Of a stretch of DNA of 64,000 nt, positions 1 through 12,874 are shown piece by piece. Numbering within the stretch: position 1 is the first letter of the stretch; each line of letters opens with the position of its first letter. The DNA is from Anarhynchus alexandrinus. Its lineage: Eukaryota; Chordata; Aves; Charadriiformes; Charadriidae. The stretch is from the NCBI GenBank assembly GCA_008711295.1, contig VUYV01000182.1, forward strand, positions 583,527-647,526. The letters are read 5' to 3'. The position numbers and the translations under genes were made by a program. Below the pieces are notes generated by a model. That model saw only the letters and a list, made by a program, of their open reading frames with translations. It was not told where the DNA came from and did no database searches.

Positions 1-851
1 TACTATAGGTAATGATGAAGTCTAAGACTTATTTAAAAAAAGAAACCACAACACCTTCCTTAGCATTAAATTACATAATTATCTAAGCATGTCAGAAATA
101 ACCATGCAAAGACCTATTTTTATCATAAGAACCCATCTTTACCAGTTGAAAAATTGTCCTTGTGATTGATTCTATTTTATAAACAAAAGGTGCTGACCTT
201 TGGCATCAAAAAGGAAATGGAATCCTCACTTAAAGTGCTTTGCTAATGACCTGGAACACTTGCTTCTGAGGTAATGATATTATAATGTTTATAATGAGAC
301 TTTATAAAGCAAAAAGATTAGAAAGACCATTCTAAACACATTTCAGATTCACAATTATTTTTTTTTATTTTATCCTCCCCCCGCACTTGCCCACTGGCAT
401 AGAAATGACTCATAAAGAATTTTCTTTGTGGCTGAACTTACACCTAGAGTTTCTGGTGACTCAGGGAAGGCCCTGTGTATGACTGTCATGTCAAAAGCAT
501 ATCGCTTCACAGAGCAAATCTTTTAAAAAACCCATTAATTGTTTCTAAATTCCACCATTTATTGATATGAACTCAGTTCCAAACTTAGTGCACGCAGATA
601 GGAGTATGCAGGAGAAGATAAGAACAAACTGGGTTAATATCTGCTATTAGAGCTTTTGCTTCTGTCTCAGTGGGACCGTTTATTGATCTACCACATGATG
701 ACAACCAGCACTTAAGCATTTTAGCGTTTTAGCCCTTTTTCCTTTTATACCGGAAATTTTATAATGGAAGGATGACTGATCTCAACCCTAACAAAAATCA
801 ATCAATTTCATTCTCAGATTTTAAGCCAAGCCACATTCACTGCTAACCAAC
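1..851 (-). other. USH2A: USH2A intron 45, 5' part only
   Basis: AT-rich intron sequence following the GTTGGT donor. I see no coding segment, repeat family or RNA gene in it. The next exon must lie below coordinate 1. Confidence 0.8.
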
Positions 852-1061
852 CTCCATCTGAGGTAGTCACATGCACAACCTCACTGTTGATGCTGTGGGC
901 TCCGTTAAAAACTTGAAAAAATATCTGGTACTCTGTGTTGGGCTGCAAATCACCTATGACTATAGAGTTTACATCAGCCGAGATCCTCAGAGATCTTCTA
1001 TCATCGGTAGAATTCAAGAAGAGGGTGTAGTATGCAACATCTCCTTGCAAATCTTGTAGTG
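852..1061 (-). CDS. USH2A: USH2A coding exon (human exon 45 equivalent): remainder of an FN3 repeat
   Basis: A 210-nt exon after CCTTTTTTTTCTTAG. It encodes LQDLQGDVAYYTLFLNSTDD, then ISADVNSIVIGDLQPNTEYQ, then FFQVFNGAHSINSEVVHVTT and SDG. This is the C to G strands of the FN3 repeat opened by the previous exon, with the L-x-P-x-T-x-Y motif and one sequon (NST). The donor read here is GATGGAG|GTTGGT, which has weak +3 to +6 bases. It was chosen because it leaves one base (G) for a Gly or Glu codon at the place where human usherin has DGE, and because it gives 210 nt. The next exon is outside the window. Confidence 0.92.
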
Positions 1062-3292
1062 CTAAGAAAAAAAAGGAAAAACATTGGGAGAGCAACTTGG
1101 AAAAAATTCAGTCAGCAAGTTTTTTATCAACAACATTTATTGTGAAGAGAAAACCAAATTTTATGCAGACCCCCTTATTTAAAAAAAAAAAGCAAAGATT
1201 CCATCAAGTGCCTTCAATTTCACCCTTATAAGGAGAGATGCAGACTGCTCTTCCAAACTTGTCAAAATCATTAACAGTTATCCTATCTAATACTGGAGAA
1301 AGCTTTCTTGCTCTAGACATCGCCATGATGACAACAGAATCTGTGAAGTAAACAAATAGGTGAAACCCACTTCTAGCAGGGGTGCACGGACCTTGTGGCC
1401 TGCCACTGCAAATCAGATGGCTTTCACCCAGATAGAAGGAAGGGAGCAAATCAGATTGCTCTATGGCAGTAGTTTAGGATGGAAACCTCAGAGATTTTTT
1501 CCCTTTTTGCTCCTTCCCTTCATAAAACACTTTGCTACCGCACCCCAAAAGTACTAAATTCCTGTGTTAGTCCTCTAGCCATGAATAAGGGGCAAGTGCC
1601 TACATCTTAAATTATAGTTACATTCACCTTTACACAGATGACCTTTCAGCCATAGTGAAAATTAAAATCTACGTGTTATTATTTTAGAACAAGCATGTAA
1701 AGCTGTAATAAACTCAGAAGCATTATTTTTGCAGGGGAAAAAACCAACTCCTCACCTTTCTTCCTAAAATGTATTTTGCCCAGCACAGCGAAAGGAAGAA
1801 AAAAAAAAAAAACAGTATGATTTTCTGGCTATGCAGGGAAGGACATTCATTGGTCTGAGCTGGTGGATAAACAAGGATTCCAGGCAAGCCTTGCTTCTCC
1901 ATTTTGGTGACTCAGATATAGCCTGTTATCTTATCTGAACTTTGTCAATTAGTTTAAGTTCAGATCTGATTGAATGCAACTGCGTTTCCAGTAGGCACCA
2001 AGATTAAATTATGACAAAAACTTTAAGCACTGATACATACTGCTTTAGATGACACGCTGTACCACTGAACAGGCCTCAGCTGACTGGGCAATAGCATTGA
2101 TAAAAGCCAAAAGCAAAATTTCAGATTTAATAGTACAGTTTCGTCATAGAAATTCTTAATCAGGAGTGATTATCATAGAATCATAGAATGGTTTAGGTTG
2201 GAAAGGACCTTGAAGATCATCGAGTTCCAACCCCCCTGCCATAGGCAGGGACACCTCCCACTAGACCAGGTTGCCCAAGGCCACGTCCAGCCTGGCCTTG
2301 AACACCTTATGTTATTCTTATTTTAAGTGGTACAGATACAAGTTCTAAATCCTTACAAGTCAGAAACCTTCAGTAGGTTTTCCAGAAAAAGAAAATTATC
2401 AAGGCAACTTATATTATGAACTCCCAAGTTCCCAAAGAAAACAAGAAAATAATTTCAAAACTGATATTATGAAAAAATGAGACATGGGTATACAAAATAA
2501 TTAATATGCTTATCGCAACATAAGAAGTAATAAAATATGATAAGTCTTTCAAATAACAAATGGCCCTGTCTTGGTGTTTAACCTTTGCATTCACAAACAT
2601 ATATGAAGAAAATTTCTAAGGTATGAATGAAAATAAAACCCGATTGCATTACCCACATCTAGAAGGTCAGGGGGTTAGATTACTAAGGTAATGAAACTTC
2701 AGCGAGCTGCTTCAGATCTATTACATTTGTCAGTTTTTATAAGTATGTTTACTCCAGGCATGCAATTATAAAATAAAGAGACTACATTTGTTGCAATTCA
2801 GCACCCAGTCCTTATAAAATCATTTGCATGTAAGTCATGAAAAAATTCCCCACTGCTGTATTAGCAAACCAGCCAGAGAAATTGGCTAAATTCTTTTTAA
2901 GGAGCAGTGCAAAAAGAGAGAAAGGGGATCCTCTCATCCTGAAGGAATGTATATGGAAATTTTCATACAAAGAGATGAAATATACCACAAAGACAACAGG
3001 ATTTTGTGTACTACTACTTTATAGATTTCTCATGAGTTTGCATTAACTATTTCTTCACTTCCACTATTCTCATTCTGGAGAAATAGCATATAATAAATAC
3101 AAACATGACTGAAAAACAGCAAATTGTGCACTTTTTTTCCCCCCTATTTCTTTGCTTTCCTCTCCTTTCAAGGACACTTAGGTATATTATAAATCAAGAC
3201 AAGGACTGTGTTTCCTATGAGAGCAAGGCAGACCAACATAAGTGATGGCAGGTTAACATCTAGTTACTGGAATAAATACTAAGCACACTTAC
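1062..3292 (-). other. USH2A: USH2A intron 44 (2.2 kb)
   Basis: Donor GTAAGT at the 3293 side and acceptor CTTAG at the 1061 side. It contains one short 5'-truncated CR1 end (2173-2309), listed separately, an A run near 1799-1813, and otherwise AT-rich sequence in which I see nothing further. Confidence 0.85.
2173..2309 (-). mobile_element. CR1 LINE 3' end, severely 5'-truncated
   Basis: The reverse complement runs from AGGTGTTCAAGGCCAGGCTG to two copies of ATTCTATG-type octamer, the standard CR1 3' terminus. Only about 137 bp remain and no coding function is possible. It lies in the same sense as USH2A. By eye it is identical over roughly 133 bp to the end of the CR1 copy at 12875-13261, which lies in the opposite orientation, so the two copies are young or from one recently active source. 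Confidence 0.93.
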
Positions 3293-3456
3293 TTGGTTTT
3301 GACCATTCCACGTCTACAGCAGTATGATTAACAGTACGTGCAATGAGGATACTTCCTTTCTTTGGTAATCCCGCTAATGTAGTAGCTATCACTTCTTCAC
3401 TTGATGTATATCCTACCTCGTTGTGCACTATGAGCTTGTACTCGTATGTTGTGTAC
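3293..3456 (-). CDS. USH2A: USH2A coding exon (human exon 44 equivalent): end of one FN3 repeat and start of the next
   Basis: A 164-nt exon after TGAAATGTCTTAG and ending AAACCAA|GTAAGT. The G that opens it completes Arg from the previous exon. It reads YTTYEYKLIVHNEVGYTSSE (F strand, with the Y-x-Y pattern), then VIATTLAGLPKKGSI as the linker, and the A/B strands of the next repeat at VNHTAVDVEWSKP. One sequon (NHT) is present. The terminal A joins CA of the following exon to give Thr. The length equals human c.8682-8845. Confidence 0.96.
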
Positions 3457-6186
3457 CTAAGACATTTCAAAAATAATTAAATGGAACGAAAAATGCAGAC
3501 GTAGAAAACACTTGCTGTAAACCTTCTGCCTGTGCCAAAGTTTTGCTGCTTCCTCCCTCCCTCTCCAACAAGTGCAGCCGCGTGGTTTGCACCAATGGAG
3601 ACTCTATAAGAGGTGTCTTTTTTTTTGGAAATAATTCAGCACCATTAACATGGTAACGAAAATAAAACACATTATTTCACTTCTTCATAGTTGTAGCTTC
3701 TGAGGTGTTGAGAGATTATAGCTCAATTTAATATGTAATTATAGCAGTGGCAACCTGCCAAAATTTGGATCAGAATTTAATCAAATGAGGCTTTTTGCCT
3801 CTTTTGGGAAACCCATTGATTTTAACTTGCAGATTCTCATTTGTAAAAGTGATTCACCACACAGCCAGGACTACTCCCACTATGAAAACATCAAAAAAAA
3901 GTGCCTAGGAATGCAAACACATTTAATAAAGTATTTTTCTTCAGAACCGTGTATAATAAAACTTACACAGTTTTATTAAATACTTCATGTATATTTAGTA
4001 AACCAAGTGACTGTCACTCCATAATTTCTTCTCTATATCAAACGGCCTATTAATGTATTTTAAGTGGGATTTCATAATCATAAAATTAATTCCATTTTAA
4101 AAAGCCCCCCACAAAACTGCATAATCACAGAAACACAGGATCATCTTGTTGAAATTTTCACTGAAGCTGCAGCACTTGAGGATAACTGTCTACAAACACA
4201 ATAAAGAAACATACAGTAAATGCCTAATATTTAGAGATTTCTCTACAAAACACAAAGGCACTCAAATAGTATATTTACTCTTTCTTTTTCAGGCTTTACT
4301 ATAGCACCCTATATCATGCAACCACCCAGTCTGATTTTCAAAAGACCTAAGCTTTAACAGTCCTACTCAGAAGAAAGCAAACTAACAGGAGCTCACTAGC
4401 TCCAACTGTAATGATAAGCATTGTAGAAGAACAGTGACAATACACATAACACATCTTATTTCCCTCTCTGCGCTTTCTGTTGCTTGCAAACATGTAGTAT
4501 TCTTTTGGACATTGTAGCACAGGTGCAATGAAAGACGAATGGAATCTGTTCTTGCAATTTAATGATGAGAATTTGGGATTCATTTTTTGATCCATATTTC
4601 CAACAATGAAAGTAAAAGAAGTTTGGCTTAGCCTACTAGAAATGAAAAAGCCATCTGAAAAAAAAATCATTGTGAAAATAGACTTCTGCAGGAATATAAC
4701 AAAAAATCACTAATTCTGAAACATGCTTAAAACATGACACAAGTGAAAACAGATGCTGATATACGGATTCTCTTCCTGTGAATAATAACGCTTGCATCTC
4801 TCTGCAGCATCTTTTCTCCAGCCACACATTCATCCTGAGTTGTTGACTGCAAAAACATAGCTGCAGGTTGCAGAACCCTCCCCAAAAGAAGTGTTCAGGT
4901 ATATCCGAGGGTTAGGCACACTCTTCTGTCCATAGCTCATTCAACCCAAAAGGTCATTGTGCCTAACTACTTGCCACTGAGACCCTGTCAGAATTTATTG
5001 CCCCCTCTGAACTGCTAACATAACTGCTGCACACATCGGCGCTGCTGAAATGAGCTAAACTAAAACCAAAGGAAACTCTGTGTAGAATTTCAAACATGGT
5101 TTAAGAAAGAAAAGGACATTTGGGCAGGATTGGGTAAAAGAACAGCTCTGTGATCAATTATTGCAATGGATGAAAACCAGCAGTGACTTTTAGCAAGTAG
5201 GCAGTGACAAGCCAGAGGCAGTAGCCCTTGGCTGGTTTGGTCTATACAACAGTCTGGAGCAGAGATCACATTCTGCTGGTTCACATCATACTCAGGAGGG
5301 ATGCTCACACAGCTTTTATCAAAGTAATTAGAAGCAACGTGCAGATATTTGAGGGGCAATGACTGACATGCAGTCCTCATAAAGCACGCGAGCGTGCAAG
5401 CAGAGAGAACACACACATCCTGAAGCCATCCATAAATGTCTTCCCAAGACTTTACCTACAAAACCCCAATTCAGAATCCACATTGAATCTTCCATTACAG
5501 GTTCTCAAAGTGTGTGTTTGCTTGTCTTAAGGGTGGTAGCCTTGACTTCGAGGTGCGGAAACTAAGGCTAATCAAGAGCAAATGCCTTGCTCTATACCAC
5601 ACAGTAGGTGTGTAACATACTGAGACACAGAACCCACCCTCCATTGCCCAGCTCTCGACACACTGTCTGCATTTAACTATAATGAAGCTAACACAAAGCT
5701 GCCCCTAAATTAGATCTGCTGAGAGTGTGATAAATACTCTTCTTGCCTTTGGAGATATTAAAGCAATTGTTAATTTGCATTTAAAAACCAGGTAAGAAAA
5801 ACAATGCTGAAACCAACTTTCAAATGTTTCCCAGCTAGGACTTCTCAAACATTCATTCTGCCGTGCTATGACTTTGACAACACACAAACCTAGAGCACAT
5901 GTACACGTAAATCTAAATGGTTTGATAGCATGAGCATATCAATCCTGAAATTTCACAAGATCTTTATTTTCTTTTTTTTTTTCAGAGCAAAACAATATAT
6001 GAGTCAAGAATGACAGACTAATAATAAATCCCTGCATATTAGAATGATTAATACCAAAGATGACAAAAAATATTTCATTACATAATTAATATGTTCACTA
6101 CATAAAGACACAAGAAATACTTTGAACTATTAAACATACACTATACAAAATGCCAGCATTTGTTTTTATAGTTTTTGTAATCTCAC
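3457..6186 (-). other. USH2A: USH2A intron 43 (2.7 kb)
   Basis: Bounded by GTGAGA at 6186-6181 and CTTAG at 3461-3457. Mostly unique AT-rich sequence, with a faint MIR-like stretch near 5530-5650 listed separately. Short open frames here look random. Confidence 0.85.
5530..5650. repeat. Possible ancient MIR/L2-type SINE relic
   Basis: The stretch with GAGGTGCGGAAACTAAGGCT, then CAAATGCCTTGC, CACACAGTAGGTGTGTAACA and ACAGAACCCACC follows the order seen in MIR-like cores (GAGGAAACTGAGGC, ACTTGCCCAAGG, CACACAGCTAGTAAG, CAGAGCCGGG). Similarity is by eye and diffuse, so this may be coincidence. Confidence 0.35.
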
Positions 6187-6309
6187 CTGCTAAGACCCTT
6201 ATCTTCATAAAACCACTGAGTTCCTGAGTAAATATTGTGCCACAGATTTAAATCTTCAGGGGGATTTGATGCAAGTGGTTGCTGGATTTTACGTCTCAGG
6301 AGCTCATAT
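6187..6309 (-). CDS. USH2A: USH2A coding exon (human exon 43 equivalent): middle of an FN3 repeat
   Basis: A short 123-nt exon after TTTTGTGTTAG and ending CTTAGCAG|GTGAGA. One base enters and two leave. It encodes YELLRRKIQQPLASNPPEDL, then LWHNIYSGTQWFYEDKGLS, with the last codon Arg completed by the next exon. This is the C to E strand part of an FN3 repeat. The LRRKIQQPLASNPPEDLN stretch agrees closely with human usherin as I remember it. It has an in-frame stop close on both sides, so it is too short to stand out without splice signals. The length equals human c.8559-8681. Confidence 0.95.
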
Positions 6310-6989
6310 CTAACACAAAAGACAAGCAGAACACCAGGATTATCTCAACTAATGTTATTACACAAAAAAAAAACCCGTTTTTTTTAAAGCCACACATTAT
6401 TTTGTTTTTACAGCTGTAAACTTTCTGCGATAAACATTTTTTTAATGTTTCATGATTTAAAACATTCAATTACTTAAAAAAAACTATTTTGAAAATGGAA
6501 AATGAAGCATTTCCTTTTGAAAGAACGAGTTTAATGATGTACAGATTTAAAACTTGTGGAAATGCTATGAAGATCAAGTCCAAATAGCCCAGTAACAGTG
6601 TCTCATACAGACTTGACTGATGCCATCTGATATGTACAGACTGCTACAGAATATGAAATGACAATGTCTCTCTCTTGCAAATGTGCTAAAAAATGTACAG
6701 CATTGCTATTACTATTTTACCGGTAATAGGAACTTAAGTGTGCATTTGTGTTTAACGTGTGTTTGCAAATAACCACGGTGTAAAATACACCTGACAAACA
6801 GTGTTAGAATGAGCTAATTGTTCCATCTGTAGACCTTAGCAAGGCAGCTTTGTATTTGGGTAGCCATTCATGATGTGAGCTTGAAAGACAAAACTATTTC
6901 ATCCTGGTTTTAATTGGTAACTGAAGCTGTATTCCTGTGTCTGTTCCAAACAGCAGGTCAGCCAAAGCTCGTCTTTCATGGGGAGGGAC

Positions 6990-7308
6990 ATGGGGAGCTC
7001 ATCTTGGGGAGACACTTTTTACAAGGGCATGTAGTGATAGGACGAGGGGGAATGGCTTTAAATTGCAAGAGGGCAGGTTTAGATTAGATATTAGGAAGAA
7101 ATTTTTCACTCTGAGAGTGGTGAGGCACCAGAACAGGTTGCCCGGAGAAGCTGAGGAAGCTCCATCCCTGGAGGTGTTTAAGGCCAGGCTGGATGGGGCT
7201 TTGAGCAACCTGGTCTAGTGGGAGGTGCCCCTGCCTATGGCAGGAGGGTTGGAACAAGATGATCTTCAAGGTCCTTTCCAACCTATATCATTCTACGATT
7301 CTATGATT
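6990..7308 (+). mobile_element. CR1 LINE 3' fragment, antisense to USH2A
   Basis: Contains the CR1 ORF2 tail in readable form (around [15 protein letters not shown], then [14 protein letters not shown], then [17 protein letters not shown] and TAG). The conserved CR1 3' region follows (GTGGGAGGTGCCCCTGCC, AAGGTCCTTTCCAACC), ending in ATTCTACG/ATTCTATG octamers at about 7308. The 5' limit is approximate because the match fades upstream of about 6990. The copy is somewhat diverged from the one at 12875-13261. Confidence 0.9.
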
Positions 7309-7760
7309 CATCAGGTAAGCCATGAGACTGCCTGATTCAGACAACATGCCTTCCACCCATTCTGCATCCTGCATCACTCACTCTTTATCATCTTTTACAC
7401 AAAGCCTTTATGGAATTTATTGTAGATTAAATCACGTCATGTCTACACAAACTAAAGGGGATAACATATTTTGCATTTCCTAATCATTCTATGGATAACA
7501 TAAAAAAACTATACTCTCAATGAAACAAAATTATACAGAGTTGTTCAAAATCTTCAGGATTATTATTATTTATTACATTTCACAGGATCTTTTTAAATAC
7601 AACTTTTGTTTCAGTTAATGGTTCCTTTTTAAGGCACCAGATGTTTGTATGCTTCCTACCAGTTATATAACCACACTGGAACTGCTTTCAGAGGTCAGAT
7701 ACAGTTTTAATCAAACTCCAGTTGCAATACTGTTTCCACTGATGCCCAGCAAAGTAGGGT

Positions 7761-7787
7761 CATATACATATATATACATATATATTC
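7761..7787. repeat. Short TA/CATA microsatellite
   Basis: Alternating CATATA/TATATA units over about 27 bp. Confidence 0.8.
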
Positions 7788-9933
7788 ACTTAAATACGCA
7801 ACTTGATTCCCTGAAGTGCTGAGCTGCTGTGTATTGTCCTTTCCCTGCCCCCCCTTTTGGAAAGGTGCTACTGTTAAATTCCAGCCACAAGTATGTGGGT
7901 ACTCAGGCAGACCTCAAAGAGTCTCGCTTTAAGCACTTATTTGTGAAAATGTTTCCTTCTATGTTTAAGCATTCTGCAGAACGCCTTTGTGTGGGTCACC
8001 ACCCCATTGCAATGATCTTTCTGACCACTGGCTTCATGTGTAAGCTGACACTTATCTTTTTTAAGTTAAGATCATCTCCAGTCTGATGAGGAAATGTTGG
8101 ACAATACATACCGTTCCAGATTTAAGACCCTGAATTAAGAGGGTATTTAATAGGTACTGCATACAGTGATTTTGCATTGCTACAACTGAGAAGCTCTTTT
8201 ACAAGAGAGCTGAGACTTCCTGTGCTCCATGGCAGCTAGGATGTACGTGCATGACTTCCAAAAACTTTCGCCCTTGAGTTTGGGGAACAGTACAAACAAG
8301 CATCATGCCACTGACCTCAGCAACGCCAAACCAAATTACTGCAGAAGCTGGGAGTATAACCTCAGAAATTAAATAGTAAAAACTAATTAAACTCCAACTC
8401 TATAAGAGCATTCGGATGACTTTATACCCCAAGAACAACTCTCACATGAGTGGTTCATCAGTGTCAAGAGAACTCAAAGACAAATCATTACAGTGATATT
8501 AGGAACAGTCCTGGCATATTCTGTCCAACACATTTCATAGACAAGTCACGAAAAACATCAAAATCTTTTTGAATGCTGAATGGTGATCATGTGTAAATCA
8601 CCCCCACTGGCAGCTGCTGCTGCTACTCTGCTTGCTGCAGACTTCTTGCTCCATCATGCTGTACAGAGCAGCTGCTTCAGTGGTTGTTCTTGTTGAGGGC
8701 AGCATGGCACACCATGAAGGAAATGAAGTCTGCTGATGTAGGTTGTGCTGAATTACTTCAATAATCTATGGTAAAATGGTCATGTTGTTAACCCCAGAAT
8801 AACAGAGACTGCTTTTCAAAACCTTCAAATTTTGCTGTGGAACAATCATCATTTCATTCAGTTGTAGTGTGCCCTAATTAAGCCTGAAGAGTCAAGCTAC
8901 TGTGCTGTAATAACATACGCAACTGAAACAGCATTACATGATAATTATTGAACCCATCCGTGCACCTAGAAGCGAGCTACTAACCAGAACATACGGAGTA
9001 CAGAGCTATAATTCTGTGCACAATGTTTCCCTTTATGTTAAGCCCTAGAATGAAAGATTTGTTTGACATTTTTTATTGTGTATGTATACAGATACATTTG
9101 TCTTTAGAAATCTTCGTGAACTCAAATACATATTTTTTTTTTCTGTACACTCACACACTCAGTAATCAACAGACTCGGGTCAAGATCCCATCCCTCTAGA
9201 CAAATCTCAGGAGAGACACCTTTCTCTAGTTCCTGTGGTGAAATCCAGCCAGCTATACCCAGCACTTCCTTGCATTTCCAGTTTTTGGCTCTGCCACCGA
9301 ACTTGTAGGATTTTAACTTCCATTTTTCTCATGCACTCTCTCATTACCAATTTATTAATCAGTTAAGTTTTGAAGCTTATTTCATGTCATCACACTACCA
9401 TGGTCACTTTCTCTTTATATAGACACACCCCCCCCCAGACCATTGAGAATATCGGATGTGTTAAATATGTATGTTCACACAGACCTCATACTTTTCTTGT
9501 AATTTTTTGGGGGGAACATATTCCCTTGAACTAACCACCAAAATGTGACTGATGCTGCAGTGCAAACCAGTTATGACTTTACAAATATTCTGTGCTTGTA
9601 CCTTCTGGCTTTTCAGACAGCACTGATCTGAAAGACCCTGAGCCTTCCCGAATGTGTTCTGCAAAGTAAACACCACAGTACAGACACCGCACTTGCTTTA
9701 AATAATGCTGACTCCCACTAAGTTCAAAACAATTCAAATCCCACCCTGCTATCTTCTTCTAGACATACCCACTTTCCATGAGTCCACTCACGGACTCTTG
9801 AACCCTAAAGAGGAACTTCAAAAGGTTAGAAATTAAGATATCACATCATAAAGTTTGCATCACCCAGAATTTTCTGAGTCAGAAATTTGTAAGGAGAAGA
9901 AAACCGCCATTTCAGTTGCAACTAAAAGCTTAC

Positions 9934-10268
9934 CTCAGATGAGGACCATTCGGCCTTAGTGGTGGTTGCCAAGAAATGGCAATAAAGGACTCGCTGATTG
10001 GAGTCACAGACAACGGACTAACACTCTGAGGAACTGTTGAAGGTGTAGTCACGCTGGTAGGCAAACTCTCTGTGCAGCCTCCTAGAAAGCCATCCCCTCC
10101 AGAACAAGCTATTACAGTGACCGAGTAGTTTGTGTAGGGTATAAGATTAGTCACCAAATGACTTAACGTTGATGAAGTATTCCCAGCAATGACAACTCGC
10201 GGATCAGGCATGCGAATCTCATAGTTAAGGATTTCACCGTTCTGAATCAGAGGAGGCTTCCATGAGAC
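9934..10268 (-). CDS. USH2A: USH2A coding exon (human exon 42 equivalent): end of one FN3 repeat and start of the next
   Basis: A 335-nt exon after a CTCCTCCTTCAG acceptor, entering in phase 0 and ending ATCTGAG|GTAAGC with two bases of an Arg codon. It begins VSWKPPLIQNGEILNYEI, continuing the repeat opened by the previous exon. It passes through TNLIPYTNYSVTVIACSGG and LGGCTESLP, ends that repeat at VTT, and opens another at VPQSVSPLSVTP with IAISWQPPLRPNGPHL. The two cysteines in ACSGGDGFLGGC echo the paired-Cys loop seen in neighbouring repeats. Sequons are NTS and NYS. The length equals human c.8224-8558, as implied by the known splice variants c.8223+1 and c.8559-2. Confidence 0.96.
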
Positions 10269-12874
10269 CTGAAGGAGGAGAAAAAAATAAAATAAACCAG
10301 CAGAAGTCTTTCAGTCAGAATGCAGAAATACAGATACAACATGCTACAGATGGACACAAGTGTGATCTCAAAATGTGCTTTTCTTTCTTCGTCAAGACAG
10401 ATTTTATGTATAACCTTTCCCAGGTAACTGAAATTTGATTTTTAAAAGTGCGTTAGTTATAGAAATCTAACTTCCTTTAATTTTAGTGAGGGTTGCAGTA
10501 ACAGTTGTAACCATTGAAAAATCTACTATTTAGCTTCACCAGTAAAATGTGAATGTTCCACTTCACTCAAAATTCTGAGATATGTCCAGATGCATGAGCA
10601 AAAGTACTAATTATCATAAGTATCACTATCATTTTTTTTCTTACAGTGTATTGCCTGGTGTGCTCATCTATTAGTGGCAGAGTAAAAAAGAATCATATTT
10701 TGTGTTAGCACAATTTTCAGAAATGTGTAACTGCCTTAGCTCCTATGAGAAACAGTATTTGTCTTCACTCTCTATATGATGAAATATGCAGGTTTTCCCT
10801 TTTATTTTTCAGTAATAAATTACACTGGTAATTATCAGCAAAAAAACAGCACAATTTTCCATTTTTAGAGTTATAAAATTATGGAAAAAAGGAAATTACA
10901 TACAGAATTCATGTTCTCTCTCCATATATATACACTGCTACAGTTACTGTGGTTTTACTCTTACTAAACTGAAGTTAGGTGTTGGGTTTTTTTTAAGTTT
11001 TTCTTTTTTTTAAGTATCTTATTCTATATAGTTACTCTTACCAGCTCCAGTGAGGAATCATACTCAAATCATTGTACCATAAAGTGCAAGAATGTTCTCA
11101 ATTCTTTTTTTAAGGCTTTTTGCCACGGTATCATGACAGAGGGGACTTTAGATTGACACAACGAGGACATGTAACTATATTAAGCATCTCAAAGTTTCAT
11201 AAAGGTAGTGTAAGAGCATTTATCAATCCTTTCTCCCCTAGAAGGCCCAGTGCATGACATATACCAGCTTTGCTTTGCTCATCCCTGGGACTGTTTTCCT
11301 TGCCATTGACCCACCCATCTATAACAATTGCTGTCTCTTTTCCTCCCAGGCATGGGATAACTAAGGATTGAATCCAACATTGCAAAGAACACAGAAATAG
11401 AGAAAACCTAGATGAAGGTATGTGCAGAATAAAATGAACAAAAATAATATTGAAGTGTTTAATAGTAATACTGAGATACTTTAGTTTAAGTTAAGTTGAA
11501 CTTTTTCCTTAATTCTCTCCAGCCTCCGAAGTAAGTATCTTTAAAAAGGTGTATGCACAATTACACACGGCCATGGAAACAGAGAAGCTTGATTTATAAA
11601 ATGATTTTTAAAGGACCCTCGGGGATTAGGAAAGGTTATATCTTAGGTACAGAAGGACCTCTTAGGCCGTCAGACTTGTAGGAAACCTGGCAGCAAAGTA
11701 CTGGAGAAAGCTGAAGGATTTTGATAACAGAATCTGGAATACTATTAAACAGAGAATTAGAAACACGGTGATCTTGAGTAAAGACAGCACAAACAAGATT
11801 ATTGGTGCCCACATAGGAAAGGCTTAGCTCTGGCTAATTATCAAATGCTGTATTCAGATTTCCGTTACTTCTGGCCCCAAATCACGATCAAACAAATAAA
11901 GAAAAATACTATTGATAAAACAATGCAGAAGGTAGGAATCAGTTATGCACCATTCTCACAGACATTGTGCAAAACTCTCATTTTGAAGTAGTTCATAGCC
12001 AGAAGCTTAGGAAGCAGAGAAGAATGGATGATTAGCACAGACAACAGAAAATATTGTTTTTGAGCTCAGGTAGAAAGCATTCAGGTCAATAAACTTCAGG
12101 TGAAATTTCCAATCCCACTGCTTTTTGTTGCTACCATACTGCACACACCGGAATGCATTGTATATGTCACAGAAAGAGGGGAATGTGCAAGGTTCACTTT
12201 TATTTTCAGGGGCATATTTTTGAAGTTGCTGGAAGAAGCACAGAAAACTTCAAGGTCTGATGCACTACAGGAAAACACACATTTCTGCAATCATGATTAT
12301 GTTATTCTTTTTAAAGGTGTAGCACTATCCTGAAATTCTGCCTCAGTGAAGTGTGACTAAAGATAATATAGTCAAGGTCTTTTTTTTTAGGAATATGAAT
12401 AAAGTAAATCTGTCATTATCAGTGAAAAAAAACCCTCTTACTTGTTGCTTAATGCAAGGTGGCTTCTAATAAAAGAACTATATGTCAAATGCTTTGGAAA
12501 ATTCCTGGTACTACCCTCTCAGAAGAGAAAATTGTGTAAAAATGTTCACCTTGTACCAAATCTTGTTTTATTTCCTGGAAGAGAGGAGGAGTTATTTTTA
12601 ATTACATTACAATTTAGATGCCTAACTTTTATGTCTAAACCCACAAAATTACTGTAATATAACTTGCACAAGACTCACCATATACTGTAACCCCTTCACA
12701 TAAAGGAACAGATTAATAACACAAGCAGGAGAACAGACATTGCTCCAGGACCTCAGCTCCTGGATTTTATACAGCATGTGCACTATCTGGTAAAACCTGA
12801 AAAAACTCCCAGGTGTTACTTCACAGCATTTGCTGTGCACTAGCAGATAAAATACCTCATACTGTACATAACAT

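Larger units (their letters stand above)
6310..9933 (-). other. USH2A: USH2A intron 42 (3.6 kb)
   Basis: Donor GTAAGC at the 9933 side and acceptor GTTAG at 6310-6314. It holds one antisense CR1 end (6990-7308) and a short TA/CA tract at 7761-7787, with a C run near 9428. Nothing else recognisable. Confidence 0.85.
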
